In this document: positions 47,694 to 56,728 of the stretch, piece by piece
How positions within the stretch are numbered: position 1 is the stretch's first letter
How the letters are laid out: the number at the start of each line of letters is the position of its first letter
Assembly (NCBI RefSeq): GCF_902143515.1
Contig: NZ_CABFVD010000004.1
Span: 205,470 to 269,469, forward strand
Direction of reading: 5' to 3'
Origin: Hathewaya massiliensis
Lineage (GTDB): Bacteria > Bacillota > Clostridia > Clostridiales > Clostridiaceae
DNA: 64,000 nt
Program-made: the position numbers and the translations under genes
The notes under the pieces: generated by a model
Told to the model about the DNA's origin: nothing
Databases searched by the model: none
Seen by the model: only the letters and a program-made list of their open reading frames with translations

Positions 47694-49409
47694 TTAAATT
47701 GAAAATACATCTACGGACTTACTAAGTTTATCAAAACTATCCTTAGAATCTCTTGCCCTTTCTTCTAATTCCCTACTTTTATCTGAAACTATTAGGGTTT
47801 TACCTGCTATATCAGTGGCTCCATGTGCCCCTTCATTAGTTGCCACAGTTACATTATTAATTACTTCTATTATATTTTTTATGGACATTAAAAGCTCATC
47901 ACTAGTTGCACTAATCTCCTCTGAAACCTCTCTATAATATTCTGCATCCATGCTGTAAACTTCCCCTACCTCTACAAAACTTTCATAGTCCTTAACTACC
48001 TTTGTGTTTATAAATTCCAATATGTTCTCTGCATTACTAGAAAGTTCTTTAACAGAAAACACTACATCCTTTGTGATTTTTTGAATTTCTGTAGCAGTAG
48101 TACTAGATTCTTCAGCAAGTTTCCTAACCTCTTCTGCAACAACCGCAAATCCTCTTCCTGCCTCTCCTGCTCTTGCAGCCTCTATGGCAGCATTTAGGGC
48201 AAGTAGGTTAGTTTGACTAGTTATTTGAAGTATAGCATCTAATAGTACATTAATCTTCTCAACAGCCTTAGCCTTTTCAATAGATTTATTTAAATTTATT
48301 GAGTTTTCACTATATATTTTAAAAGTATCTGATTTAGAATCCTCTGCCTCTATTTTAAGATTATTAGCCTTTTTACTAACATCTACAGATCTTTCAGCAA
48401 CTTCCTTAGCTCTTTCAGCTATACTACTTATAGAACTCTCTATTTCAAGAGAAGTTGCACTCATTTCCTCAGAAGAAGCTGCAGTCTCCTCCATACCTGC
48501 AGAAAGTTCTTGTATTGTAGCAGAAATATCATCCATATTAGTTTTAACATCTTCTACTAGAATAAATACCTCATCAGTTTTCTCCATGGAATATGAAGAT
48601 TCTTCTTTTACACTCCTTACAGTGTGAACTACAGAATTTTGCATTTTGTCCATGGCTTTTGCAAGATCCCCAATTTCATCTTTTCTCTCAATATATATCT
48701 TAGATACACTTCTACTAAAATCTCCAGTTGCAAGAAGTTCTAAATATGCTACAGCTTTACCTAAAGGCTTTGATATACTATTACCAATGTATATGGAAAA
48801 TAATACACTAGCTATAATAGCAATTAAAAATATACTTATAAAACTTTTAATCAAGCTTTTAAAACTTGATTGACTTTCTTTAAAAGTCTTATCTGCAAGA
48901 TTAACGTTATAATTTGCAAGTTCTCTTAAACTATTCTGAAAATTATTTATTATAGCTTGAGAATTAACTATCTTATTTAAAGCCTCTTTCTTATTTCCTT
49001 TCAATGAATCAGATATAATATCTTCCCTCAGCTTGCCATACTCATCCCATGCCTTATTCATTCCACCTAGTATCTTTTTTTCTTCACTATCTATACCAGC
49101 AGCCTCTATGTTCTTAATATTTTCTGAGAAAAGTTTTTCTCGGTTCTTAATATCCTTAATCTTTTCATTTTGCAAATTACTATCCTCTGACATAACTATA
49201 TATAATATATTTGCTTCAATAGCTCTTGATAGATTTCTACAATCATTTAATTCTCCTACGGAAATTAAATTTTCCTTATATATCTTCTCTAGGCTTTTGT
49301 CTGTGCTTAGTAATCCCTTATACCCAATACCACCTACCATAGTTATAACTATAGTCATAAAAAATGCTAAAACTAAAACCTTTGTTTTTACCTTAAAATT
49401 ATTTAACAT
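47694..49409 (-). CDS. Methyl-accepting chemotaxis protein with four-helix-bundle sensor
   Basis: The 571-residue receptor has membrane segments at about 10-29 and 190-212, with a helical 4HB_MCP-type sensor between ([21 protein letters not shown]), then HAMP and the signalling domain. The hairpin tip [30 protein letters not shown] is intact. The start lies behind AGGAGGGC. A sigma-28-like promoter lies 66 nt upstream, so it is probably expressed together with flagellin and the glycosylation operon. Confidence 0.94.
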   Translation of the reverse strand: MLNNFKVKTKVLVLAFFMTIVITMVGGIGYKGLLSTDKSLEKIYKENLISVGELNDCRNLSRAIEANILYIVMSEDSNLQNEKIKDIKNREKLFSENIKNIEAAGIDSEEKKILGGMNKAWDEYGKLREDIISDSLKGNKKEALNKIVNSQAIINNFQNSLRELANYNVNLADKTFKESQSSFKSLIKSFISIFLIAIIASVLFSIYIGNSISKPLGKAVAYLELLATGDFSRSVSKIYIERKDEIGDLAKAMDKMQNSVVHTVRSVKEESSYSMEKTDEVFILVEDVKTNMDDISATIQELSAGMEETAASSEEMSATSLEIESSISSIAERAKEVAERSVDVSKKANNLKIEAEDSKSDTFKIYSENSINLNKSIEKAKAVEKINVLLDAILQITSQTNLLALNAAIEAARAGEAGRGFAVVAEEVRKLAEESSTTATEIQKITKDVVFSVKELSSNAENILEFINTKVVKDYESFVEVGEVYSMDAEYYREVSEEISATSDELLMSIKNIIEVINNVTVATNEGAHGATDIAGKTLIVSDKSRELEERARDSKDSFDKLSKSVDVFSI

Positions 49410-49474
49410 TAGTGCCCTCCTATTTTTCCCTATTTAAGTTTAAATATTAAAATTAACTATTTCATCACAATATA

Positions 49475-49501
49475 TATTCGGTTAATTAAAGCAATAGTTT
49501 A
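49475..49501 (-). promoter_or_regulatory. Sigma-28 (SigD/FliA)-like promoter of the chemoreceptor gene
   Basis: On the minus strand TAAA, 15 nt, then ACCGAATA. The consensus is TAAA-N15-GCCGATAA. It lies 66 nt before the start codon, behind a terminator. Confidence 0.6.
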
Positions 49502-49507
49502 TATCTT

Positions 49508-49544
49508 TAAAAAAAATAGAATATGTGCTTATAAAAAGCACATA
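49508..49544 (-). terminator. Minus-strand hairpin upstream of the chemoreceptor promoter
   Basis: A 9-bp stem TATGTGCTT with AAGCACATA is followed by a run of Ts on the minus strand. It would insulate the chemoreceptor from flagellin-side readthrough. Confidence 0.65.
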
Positions 49545-49639
49545 CTATAGTTGAAAAATTTTATTTTTCTGTACATAGTATTGGTTAATTTCAATAGCTA
49601 ATGGATATACTTCTAATAAAATATGAGAAAGGAGAGGTT

Positions 49640-49972
49640 ATGTTTTATTAAGATTTTCATAACCAAGTAATAAAAATGAAAAATAGGAAAAACAATAAAA
49701 CCAAGTTATTATTAGGTACATTAATGGCTACCGGTACCTTTTTAACATACCAATTAGTTAAATCTAAAAAAAATGAAGAAACTCCTATTAATTCTTTCTA
49801 TGAAAACATAAAAAATAAAATTAATAAACTTAAAAATCATGGACTAGGAATAAATAAAAGTCATAAAAGAGAAACTTATATTATAAAAGATGGCTTAGGT
49901 AATAGTTTTGAGCATGTAGTTGATTCTACAGAGGAAAATTTAGATAAGGTAAAAGACTTTATAGAAGGATAA
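49640..49972 (+). CDS. Small membrane protein with an in-frame stop at codon 4
   Basis: The best ribosome site (AAAGGAGAGG) precedes an ATG at 49640, which reads M-F-Y-stop, then continues open in the same frame to 49972. A downstream ATG at 49676 gives 98 residues (MKNRKNNKTKLLLGTLMATGTFLTYQLVKSK) but has no ribosome site. It has one N-terminal membrane segment (about 11-27) and a polar, basic soluble part ending EENLDKVKDFIEG. It could be a nonsense mutation (CAA to TAA would restore 110 residues), reinitiation or true use of the inner start. The function is unknown. Confidence 0.6.
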
Positions 49973-49983
49973 TAAATAAATTT

Positions 49984-50020
49984 AAACCCCTAAGATGTAT
50001 TTTACATCCTAGGGGTTTTC
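49984..50020. terminator. Bidirectional terminator between the small protein and flagellin genes
   Basis: AAACCCCTAAGATGT pairs with ACATCCTAGGGGTTT with one mismatch, with T-runs on both strands. Confidence 0.9.
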
Positions 50021-50024
50021 TATT

Positions 50025-50849
50025 TTAATAAGAAAGCCATTTATTAAGTATTACATTAACTTTTTCATTATCTTGTTTTGCAACAGATAGCATAGATTGA
50101 TTATAGTCAACTAGGATTTTTTCCTTAACACTTCCCATTAGAGCTGTTGCCATATCTATATCTTCTATACCAGATAAAGATTTTGATAAATTACTTCCTA
50201 AGTTTTGAGCATTATTGTAAGAATGTTGAAGCTTATTCATACTAACTCCTAAAGTGGTTCTATGAGCAATTGACCTAGTTAAAGCCTCATCAATCTTTGC
50301 ATTAGCTTCACTAGCCTTTTCCCCTGTAGTTATACTAGCATCTTTTATACCTAAAGTATTGGTTGACATTTCTTTAAGTTTAACCTCATATGTAATATAT
50401 GGGGTATCCTTTATTTGAAGGATTATGCCTTTATCCCCTCCAAGAAGATTTATACCATTAAATTCTGTGTCTCTACTTATAGTGTCAATATTATCTTTTA
50501 GTTGAGAAAATTCCTTCTCTATGGCATTTCTATCCTCATCTGTTAAAGTATCATTAGAAGCTTGTACGGCCATTTCTTTCATTCTATTAAGAACTTTATC
50601 AATTTCATCCATAGCCCCCTCTGTAACTTGAATTAGTGAAATTCCATCTTGAATGTTTTTTTCAGCCATGGACATTCCTCTAATTTGCGCCTTCATACTT
50701 TCAGATATGGCAAGTCCTGCCGCATCATCTGCAGCTCTAACTATTCTTTTGCCTGTAGAAATTTTCTCTGTTAACTCACTTTTAACCCCTTTATTTTTAG
50801 TAACTCTATTAAAGGAGTTTAATGCGGATAAATTGCTACTTACTTGCAC
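50025..50849 (-). CDS. Short, atypical flagellin
   Basis: Flagellin is the filament subunit. The 274-residue protein has the conserved N-terminal D0/D1 helices (LSALNSFNRVTKNKG, ADDAAGLAISESMKAQIRGM) and C-terminal D1 (LGSNLSKSLSGIEDIDMATA). Little is left of the central surface-exposed domain (about 140-200). The end, SVAKQDNEKVNVILNKWLSY, departs from the usual C-terminal Leu-Leu motif. The start is a GTG at 50849, seven nt behind AAGGAGG. Either a minor flagellin or a filament-type paralog is possible. The glycosylation operon 4 kb away suggests Ser/Thr glycosylation of the remaining surface loop. Confidence 0.88.
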   Translation of the reverse strand: MQVSSNLSALNSFNRVTKNKGVKSELTEKISTGKRIVRAADDAAGLAISESMKAQIRGMSMAEKNIQDGISLIQVTEGAMDEIDKVLNRMKEMAVQASNDTLTDEDRNAIEKEFSQLKDNIDTISRDTEFNGINLLGGDKGIILQIKDTPYITYEVKLKEMSTNTLGIKDASITTGEKASEANAKIDEALTRSIAHRTTLGVSMNKLQHSYNNAQNLGSNLSKSLSGIEDIDMATALMGSVKEKILVDYNQSMLSVAKQDNEKVNVILNKWLSY

Positions 50850-51185
50850 ACTTACACCTCCTTGCAATATATAAATTAGGAATCCTTTCCTTAAAAATTC
50901 TATTTACATATTTTTATCGTAGGAAAAGGAGGTAAACTTTAGGGCTATCTTAATATCTGTACCTTACTGTTTTTAAATAGGATTTCTTTACTATTTAAAA
51001 TCTTTTAATAATGAATGATATATTATATTTCTATATGCAATTATATCATTTATATTATGATTTATTATCATAGATACCACTCTACATCTTAATAAGATTT
51101 CTTTCACAGTTATTAAAGTATAATTTAGGGTCAGCCTTTATTAAGAGCACCATCCTTAATAATCTAAATACTCAATAAAATTATT
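50850..51185. other. Region between flagellin and the DUF2920 gene
   Basis: It holds the flagellin leader and its promoter in the first 95 nt. The rest is AT-rich with one weak 8-bp hairpin after the DUF2920 stop. No further gene is seen. Confidence 0.55.
50914..50941 (-). promoter_or_regulatory. Sigma-28-like promoter of the flagellin gene
   Basis: On the minus strand TAAAGTTT, then TACGATAA with 16 nt between TAAA and the -10 block. This is close to TAAA-N15-GCCGATAA and lies 65 nt before the GTG start. Confidence 0.7.
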
Positions 51186-52307
51186 TTAAATTATTGTAAA
51201 TAAAGGTAACACATCTTTATAATCTACACAATAATCTTTTTCATCTGTCCTAATAAGTACTTCTTGTGGCAAATTAAAAAATGTATCTTTTTCAAATTCT
51301 ATATTTTCCATGGTATAATCAAACAGCTTTAAAAAATCTGCATCCAATCCATGATTAGTAGACTTGAAAATTTCACCATCTACATCTTCTTCTGTTACTT
51401 CATTATAATCACATTGTCTTATTTTGCTACAAAAATTTTTCTTTTCAACATTACTTATTAAATTATCGGTAACTCCGTGGTAGGATATTATTTTACAATT
51501 ATTTTCAAAATCAGAATACAAATAATTTAATTCTAAAATTTTATTATTTAAATTTAATCTTCGTGCTAAATATTCAAATTCAACATTTAAAGTTAACTTA
51601 TCAATAAAATAATAACAAATTCTATTATATATTAAATATTGAGGATACAACCATGATGAATTATCTACTATACATGAAAATAAAGTAGGGCAAAACCTGT
51701 TGCATAAATAACTTAAATAAGCCCCTTGTGAGTGACCATATATAATAACTTTTTTTGTATTAAATTCATACCCATTTTCATACAGTATAGACATCACCTT
51801 TAATACAGCGACTATATTATCTAGAGCCTGCATTATTCCCATGTCATTAAAATTATATAAACTCTCATTAGATAAGCTTTCTTTAGCATTTAAAGTTATA
51901 GTATACTTTTTTCCTATTTCTATTAATTTATTAAAATCCAGCTTATTTTCATTGTAAATTTCTTTTATTTCATCATTTGAAAAAAACTTACTTAACTCTT
52001 TTTTATCTATTTCCGGTATGTTAATATTTTTACTGCTTTGCATAAATTCATAACCAAAGTAATCAGATTGTATTGTAACTAAATTGTATTTATCAGCAAA
52101 TTCCTCTCTCATTTTTTTATAGACATTAGAAATAGCATTTCCACCATATCCTGCAATAAATAACAAAATCCCTGTTTCTTCATTTATACCTAATTCTGGT
52201 TCTGAAAAATATATATTAGCTTTTCTACAACTATATGCGTTATCATTTAACGCATTAGAATATATACTATTATGCATATATTCTGATATTTCATAGTTTA
52301 TAGCCAT
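51186..52307 (-). CDS. DUF2920 family alpha/beta-hydrolase-like protein
   Basis: The 373-residue protein has the hydrolase nucleophile elbow GHSQGAYLS near residue 190-200, an ILLFIAGYGGN oxyanion-type segment near 45, and a late FKSTNHGLDADF that could supply the catalytic His. DUF2920 proteins are known from flagellar glycosylation loci, for example in Campylobacter; activity is undefined. The ATG at 52307 is preferred to a GTG at 52319 inside the ribosome region. It lies between the flagellin and the pse operon, so it may trim or esterify the flagellar sugar; this is inference. Confidence 0.78.
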   Translation of the reverse strand: MAINYEISEYMHNSIYSNALNDNAYSCRKANIYFSEPELGINEETGILLFIAGYGGNAISNVYKKMREEFADKYNLVTIQSDYFGYEFMQSSKNINIPEIDKKELSKFFSNDEIKEIYNENKLDFNKLIEIGKKYTITLNAKESLSNESLYNFNDMGIMQALDNIVAVLKVMSILYENGYEFNTKKVIIYGHSQGAYLSYLCNRFCPTLFSCIVDNSSWLYPQYLIYNRICYYFIDKLTLNVEFEYLARRLNLNNKILELNYLYSDFENNCKIISYHGVTDNLISNVEKKNFCSKIRQCDYNEVTEEDVDGEIFKSTNHGLDADFLKLFDYTMENIEFEKDTFFNLPQEVLIRTDEKDYCVDYKDVLPLFTII

Positions 52308-52378
52308 AAAAACACCCACTCTCCTATTATTCTATGTGTTATTAAAAATCAGTTCTTTATTACATTTCGAATCTACCC

Positions 52379-52858
52379 TTATTTTTTATTTTGATTTAAA
52401 ATCTTTTTACATCTATCTAAATTATATTCCGTAAAGGCTTTCTTAAGTTCCTTAAAATCTTCTTTTATTTTTTTAATATCTTTTGTTGCATCAACAGCAT
52501 TTTTATCTTTTATTTTTGTTGAAGTATTTTCTATACTATTTAAAGCACTTATGCAATCATCTATTAAATCTGATATCTCTTCTCTTTTATCCTTATTATC
52601 TATATTATTTTTTAAATAACTTGTAGCTTCATCTAAAGTACTCCAAATATCTGCTATTCTATTTTTAACTTCTTCTTTGTTTTGAAGATTTTTATTAGGG
52701 TTTACATTGGGATTATTTTTCTGCTTCATAAAAGCTTTTTCTTTATTCATATACCTCCTTGCGCTGTTAAAATTTCTAATTTTAACAGCTACAGAAGTAA
52801 AAAAGAAAATTAAAGAAAATATAAACGCTATTTTTTGTTTGTTTGAAAGGTTTTTCAT
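52379..52858 (-). CDS. Small membrane-anchored helical protein of unknown function
   Basis: The 159-residue protein has one N-terminal membrane segment (about 9-26), a basic stretch, then an Asn/Lys-rich linker and two long helices (about 60-155, DIWSTLDEATSYLKNNIDN and DATKDIKKIKEDFKELKKAF). It looks like a coiled-coil rod. The ATG follows AGAAGGTG. It lies 71 nt upstream of the DUF2920 gene, on the same strand. I do not recognise the family. Confidence 0.6.
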   Translation of the reverse strand: MKNLSNKQKIAFIFSLIFFFTSVAVKIRNFNSARRYMNKEKAFMKQKNNPNVNPNKNLQNKEEVKNRIADIWSTLDEATSYLKNNIDNKDKREEISDLIDDCISALNSIENTSTKIKDKNAVDATKDIKKIKEDFKELKKAFTEYNLDRCKKILNQNKK

Positions 52859-53394
52859 TTGAATTTCACCTTCTATAATAAAAATACAATTTAGACCTTT
52901 GATTTCTTTAGATCAATTTTCTTTAATTATTTTTTAACTAGTATTTAATTAATGAATTCAAACGCCTATTTCCATTAGTCATATGTAATAAGTTTCTATT
53001 TACGCTATGATTCATTCCGAACCTCAATTACCAACTTTTGTAACCAATCTTTTTAAACATAAAAGTGAATATCTATCATTTAACAATTAAACACTAATTA
53101 TTATTTATATAAAAACAAATAATTTCTTTATACCTTTTAATAGTTACAAATCCCTCTAGTTCATTCTTTTTATTTTTTTCAATTAGACAAATATCATCTA
53201 ACTTACCTAAAACCGATTTTTAGCCCAAATTTTGTAAAACTCCTTGGTTTTTTTAGCACCTAATATATTAAATCTACTATTAACAAAAACTTGGATAGCT
53301 ATATTTTCAATATAAGTTATATTTTTCTTATTAGCTATAATATGTTTTTTTAATGTCCTCTTATTTGAATCTAAATTAATATAATAAGTTATAT
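52859..53394. other. Degenerate stretch between the small membrane protein and the IS66 remnant
   Basis: No intact gene is present. On the minus strand there is an open piece of about 60 codons (53207-53392, ending FYKIWAKNRF-stop) followed by a second piece of about 33 codons. They lack a start and a ribosome site and have no recognised family. It reads as decayed DNA next to the mobile element. Confidence 0.5.
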
Positions 53395-53682
53395 TTAAAT
53401 CAATAAATTTAAATTCTCTAGCTTCCTAATATCTTCTGTTTTATTAATATTAATTTGTGAACGATTAGCTTCTAAACGGTTATAATATAGCCAGACTCCT
53501 TCATCAAAGTGAAGAATTTTTAATTTATCCATTTGCTTGTTACAAAAAACAAATAATGCTTTATCAAAAGGATCTAACTTAAATTGATTTTGCACTATCA
53601 TAACTAATCCATCAATACTTTTTCTTAAATCTGTGTAGCCGCAGGCAAGATAGACTTTTTCTACCTTATCTATATTTAACAT
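53395..53682 (-). pseudogene. tnpB: IS66 TnpB (OrfB), truncated
   Basis: The first about 70 residues match IS66 TnpB: KVYLACGYTDLRKSIDGL and DKALFVFCNKQMDKLKILHFDEGVWLYYNRLE. Normal TnpB is about 115 residues and continues with K/R-rich and WLL motifs; here the sequence after YYNRLEAN changes to a short unrelated tail (ININKTEDIRKLENLNLLI) and stops. It overlaps tnpA by 7 nt (ATGTTAA), as in complete elements. The tnpC transposase gene is missing downstream, so the element is a dead left part. Confidence 0.85.
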
Positions 53683-54017
53683 CTTAGAATTAACTCCTTA
53701 ATTATTGCTGTTATTAAAGTAGCTTCGCTAACAGGAATAAGTATATTAGCATTGCCTACATTAATTTTCACTTCTTTTAATGTGGATTTATCTTCTTTAA
53801 TATTATCAATTTTACTATTCAAAGAAATAGCCTGAAAAATAGTTTCTTTACTTTCATTACTTTCATTTACTTTTTCTACCCTTTTTTTATGGTAATAAAA
53901 TTGACTCTTATTAAGGTTATTTTCAGCACAGAAATCTTTCACTGTTATTGTATCTTTAACAGAGTTAAATTTATTTAAATATTCCTCCCAGGTATCATTA
54001 TCTAATTTTCTATACAT
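53676..54017 (-). CDS. tnpA: IS66 TnpA (OrfA)
   Basis: The 113-residue protein begins MYRKLDNDTWEEYLNKF. It has an IS66 TnpA helix-turn-helix region (VKDFCAENNLNKSQFYYHKKRVEK) and the C-terminal VNVGNANILIPVSEATLITAIIKEL segment. The ATG at 54017 has GGGAGG eight nt upstream; the frame extends 14 codons further. The reading frame is intact even though the rest of the element is lost. Confidence 0.88.
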   Translation of the reverse strand: MYRKLDNDTWEEYLNKFNSVKDTITVKDFCAENNLNKSQFYYHKKRVEKVNESNESKETIFQAISLNSKIDNIKEDKSTLKEVKINVGNANILIPVSEATLITAIIKELILRC

Positions 54018-54101
54018 AAGTAAACCTCCCATTGATAATCTTTTACTTAAGTTTATCAATTAGAGGATATGTTTTCTAGATACTTAATTTTTTACGCTTA
54101 C

Positions 54102-54148
54102 GGCATGTTAGCGACTTTCACCCATTAGATTGTGCCCATGCTGGGCAC
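54102..54148 (-). mobile_element. 5' fragment of a group II intron, cut by IS66
   Basis: On the minus strand, right after the pse-operon terminator's T-run, GTGCCCAGCATGGGCAC leads to AATGGGTGAAAGTC. These are the 5' splice-site start and domain I hallmark GGGUGAAAGUC of bacterial group II introns. Only 47 nt remain before the IS66 end. Insertion just behind a terminator hairpin is the habit of bacterial class C introns. The catalytic domains and reverse transcriptase are gone. Confidence 0.6.
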
Positions 54149-54150
54149 AT

Positions 54151-54179
54151 AAAAAAAGCTCTGGTAAATTACCAAAGCT
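54151..54179 (-). terminator. Terminator of the pse (flagellar glycosylation) operon
   Basis: AGCTTTGGTAA pairs with TTACCAGAGCT (one G-U pair), followed by TTTTTTT on the minus strand. The group II intron fragment begins right behind it. Confidence 0.85.
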
Positions 54180-54344
54180 AAAGAGTTTGTTCTAAATTAA
54201 TACAAAAAACTTTTGCATATTTTACCCTTAATCAAGATATATCAAGCCCATAACATTTATAGACCTTTTTTAAGAATTTAAAATATTCATAATACCACTC
54301 CTTCTCCTATATAAACTTCCAATATTGAGTTATAACTTTGTAAA

Positions 54345-55346
54345 TTATACTTGTATATACAATTCTTCTAATATACCTTTTATTCTTTTTACACCATTGC
54401 CATCTATTAAATTTCTACCCAATTTACTTTTTCTTTGCCTCATATTCTTATCATTTATAATTTTATTTAACTGAAATAAAAATTTCTCCTTATTAAGTTG
54501 TTTATACCATCCTAAATTATCGACAATATCCATATCATGAAACTTTGTACCTATTCCAATTTGGTTATCTGCTATAATAATGCCTAAAGTGGGTACTCCA
54601 GAACTTGAAAGTTCGTACAATGTACTTCCACAAGCTGATATGGCTAAATCACACTTTTGCATTAGTTCAAACATATTTGCATTAAAATATAATTTTATAT
54701 TGTTTTTTTCATATTTTTTTAAATTAGATATATTATTAAATGAGGGTCCAACAACTACATGGAACTTAAAATCTAGTTTTTGAACATAGGATAATATCCT
54801 TCCAGTTACATCATTAGGATCAGCCCCACCTACTGTTATTAATATATCTTCCACTTTATCTCCTATAAGTTTTTCAGGTAAATTTCTAAACTCTTTCCTA
54901 ATCATAGTATATTCAGGTCCCAAAAGTAACTTTGTATTATGATTTACCTTATAATTTAAATCTCTTGCATTTATATTTTGATTTATTAAAACATCTATAT
55001 TAAAATAATGCTTATTCATATCATCTATATAAACAGTATGTTTAAACATTTTCTTAGTTTCATTAAAATAAATTTCATCCACATCATAACTATCCGTAAT
55101 AAGAATATCTGCTTTTATGTTGCTTAATTCTTCTAAAATATTATTTTCCTTAATTTCCTTAGCAGGAAAACCTGAATCCCTAATTCTATCTACACCTGGA
55201 TTATATATAGCTGAAAATTTTTTATCGTGCTTACATATATAAAAAACTTCATTATTTTTGCATAACTCCTTAGCCAAAACTAATGTTCTCATAACATGTC
55301 CCATACCAATTTTAGAACCGCCATCTGCTCTTATTCCTATTTTCAC
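54345..55346 (-). CDS. pseG: UDP-2,4-diacetamido-2,4,6-trideoxy-beta-L-altropyranose hydrolase PseG
   Basis: PseG removes UDP from the diacetamido-altrose intermediate, giving the free sugar for the NeuB-type synthase. The 333-residue protein begins MKIGIRADGGSKIGMGHVMR, the PseG glycine-rich motif with the catalytic His. It has the GT-B-like nucleotide-binding segments ILITVGGADPNDVTG and DLAISACGSTLYELSSSGVPTL. The GTG at 55346 was chosen; the GTG at 55355 lies inside AGGTGAG. It is the last gene of the operon, 9 nt after the deacetylase gene. Confidence 0.92.
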   Translation of the reverse strand: MKIGIRADGGSKIGMGHVMRTLVLAKELCKNNEVFYICKHDKKFSAIYNPGVDRIRDSGFPAKEIKENNILEELSNIKADILITDSYDVDEIYFNETKKMFKHTVYIDDMNKHYFNIDVLINQNINARDLNYKVNHNTKLLLGPEYTMIRKEFRNLPEKLIGDKVEDILITVGGADPNDVTGRILSYVQKLDFKFHVVVGPSFNNISNLKKYEKNNIKLYFNANMFELMQKCDLAISACGSTLYELSSSGVPTLGIIIADNQIGIGTKFHDMDIVDNLGWYKQLNKEKFLFQLNKIINDKNMRQRKSKLGRNLIDGNGVKRIKGILEELYIQV

Positions 55347-55355
55347 AATACTCAC

Positions 55356-56036
55356 CTATTTTATTATTCTTATAACTTCAAATGCTTCTGCATATTTTCT
55401 ACTTATTACACTTCCCCACTTTAAGGCGGAATGCTTCAAATTTTCATTAGACCTAGGATGTGGAAATTCTCTTAATTCACTTTGATAACATTCCATAGCC
55501 TTTAACTTTTCATCCAAAGTTTCTGTTACATCAATAAAGTAATTTGGGTTAAAATTAGTATTATTATTAAAATTCCATTCTGTAGAAGAAACTGTTTCAA
55601 ATGCGTATATTTCCTTTACATACTCTTCTCCAATAGGTCGGGTAGCCGTTAATACCGCTTCAAAGGTTATCTTATGATCTATATTTAAATCTCCACCAAA
55701 ATGAGTGTATATTATATCTGGTTTTATTTTTTCTATATATTTTTCTATAATTTTCACTATATCTAATAATGGAATTGAGTCAAATCTATTATCAGGTAAA
55801 CTTTCTATATATACATTTTTATATCCAACAAATTCTGCTGATTTATAGGTATCTTCATGAAGTTCTTCTACCCTATGACTCTCAGCCAATTCCCTCTTAT
55901 CATATCTTGAAGTCATTCCCTCCCCCAAGATTATACCAAAACATTCATCACCATCTTTTGTATGTTTTAAAACAGTTCCTCCTACACCTAATATCTCATC
56001 ATCAGGATGAGCTGCTATTACTAGTATTTTTTTCAT
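55356..56036 (-). CDS. PIG-L/LmbE-type N-acetyl sugar deacetylase
   Basis: PIG-L proteins are zinc deacetylases of N-acetylated sugars. The 226-residue protein starts MKKILVIAAHPDDEILGVGGT with the AHPDDE metal motif, and has YTHFGGDLNIDHK with the third His and DHKI, followed by PRSNENLKHSALKWG. The ATG at 56036 is 1 nt after the formyltransferase stop and 9 nt before pseG, tightly coupled to both. Likely substrate: an N-acetyl group on the pseudaminic acid precursor, exposing an amine for the formyltransferase. That is inference from context. Confidence 0.85.
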   Translation of the reverse strand: MKKILVIAAHPDDEILGVGGTVLKHTKDGDECFGIILGEGMTSRYDKRELAESHRVEELHEDTYKSAEFVGYKNVYIESLPDNRFDSIPLLDIVKIIEKYIEKIKPDIIYTHFGGDLNIDHKITFEAVLTATRPIGEEYVKEIYAFETVSSTEWNFNNNTNFNPNYFIDVTETLDEKLKAMECYQSELREFPHPRSNENLKHSALKWGSVISRKYAEAFEVIRIIK

Positions 56037-56037
56037 A

Positions 56038-56727
56038 TTAATCATCCTCATCACATATTATTTCTACATCAGCAATTATTTTGTTACTTTTTAAACTAGC
56101 CCTTGAAAACTCAAGCTTATATTTTCCGAACTGAATAAAAGCTTTTGGATATCCTTCTCCATCCAACATTCTTATATAATCATATATTGTGTTAAAATCA
56201 AACTCCGTAAGAATTTCGCTCTGAGAAGATTTTCGTCTTTTAAATTCTATAACTTCACCCTTTTGTTTTTCAGGAATTATTTTATTGTTAATAATTTCAG
56301 GTATCATTTCATTAAAAATAATTTCAGAAGCACGCATTAATATTTCATCAGCAGTACCATTCAAATTAAGTTTTCTCTTAAAATAAATATCCCCTGTATC
56401 AATTCCCTCATTAACTTTAATAGCTGATATCTTAGTTTCCTTTAAACCTCTTTCTATTAAATTCTGTAACGGACTTCCACCCCTACCAAAAGGCAAGTCT
56501 GTCATATGAAAAACTATGCAGTTAAAATTTCTATATAACTTACTTTCTATTATCCATGACCAATGAGGAAAGAAAATGTAATCTGGATTTATATCATATA
56601 TTTTTTCGTATGTTAAATCATTTTTATTTGTAATAATAAATATATCATGTAAATGTTCATTATTTCTTTTAAAATTATTAGCCTGTTTTATATTCCATGA
56701 TTTAATAGTAGCTATTACAATTTTCAT
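56038..56727 (-). CDS. Sugar N-formyltransferase-like protein (Fmt family)
   Basis: The 229-residue protein has a formyl-transferase fold: CIVFHMTDLPFGRGGSPLQNLIE corresponds to the catalytic HxSLLPxxRGxxPxxW region, and GIDTGDIYFKR to the DTGDI motif. The C-terminal part (YDYIRMLDGEGYPKAFIQFGKYKLEFSRA) is the usual short subdomain. It is much shorter than Met-tRNA formyltransferase (about 310), in line with sugar-nucleotide formyltransferases. It follows pseI with 1 nt between. Predicted to transfer formyl from N10-formyl-THF to an amino group of the pseudaminic acid precursor; this target is inferred. Confidence 0.8.
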   Translation of the reverse strand: MKIVIATIKSWNIKQANNFKRNNEHLHDIFIITNKNDLTYEKIYDINPDYIFFPHWSWIIESKLYRNFNCIVFHMTDLPFGRGGSPLQNLIERGLKETKISAIKVNEGIDTGDIYFKRKLNLNGTADEILMRASEIIFNEMIPEIINNKIIPEKQKGEVIEFKRRKSSQSEILTEFDFNTIYDYIRMLDGEGYPKAFIQFGKYKLEFSRASLKSNKIIADVEIICDEDD

Positions 56728-56728
56728 A

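Larger units (their letters stand above)
53395..54101 (-). mobile_element. IS66-family element, left end with tnpA and partial tnpB
   Basis: The left terminus GTAAGCGTAAAAAATT starts at 54101 and reads leftwards. GTAA-starting ends are typical of IS66. No matching right end or tnpC is found. The first 127 nt equal the element beginning at 63874 except for one base (54061 against 63914). The two lie in inverted orientation around the glycosylation operon. Confidence 0.85.

Noticed and set aside
54180..54344. A short minus-strand frame (GGAGAAGGAG then ATG AAT ATT, six codons) after pseG
   Set aside because: It stops after six codons, and the overlapping 23-codon piece in another frame has no start; I could not recognise either.
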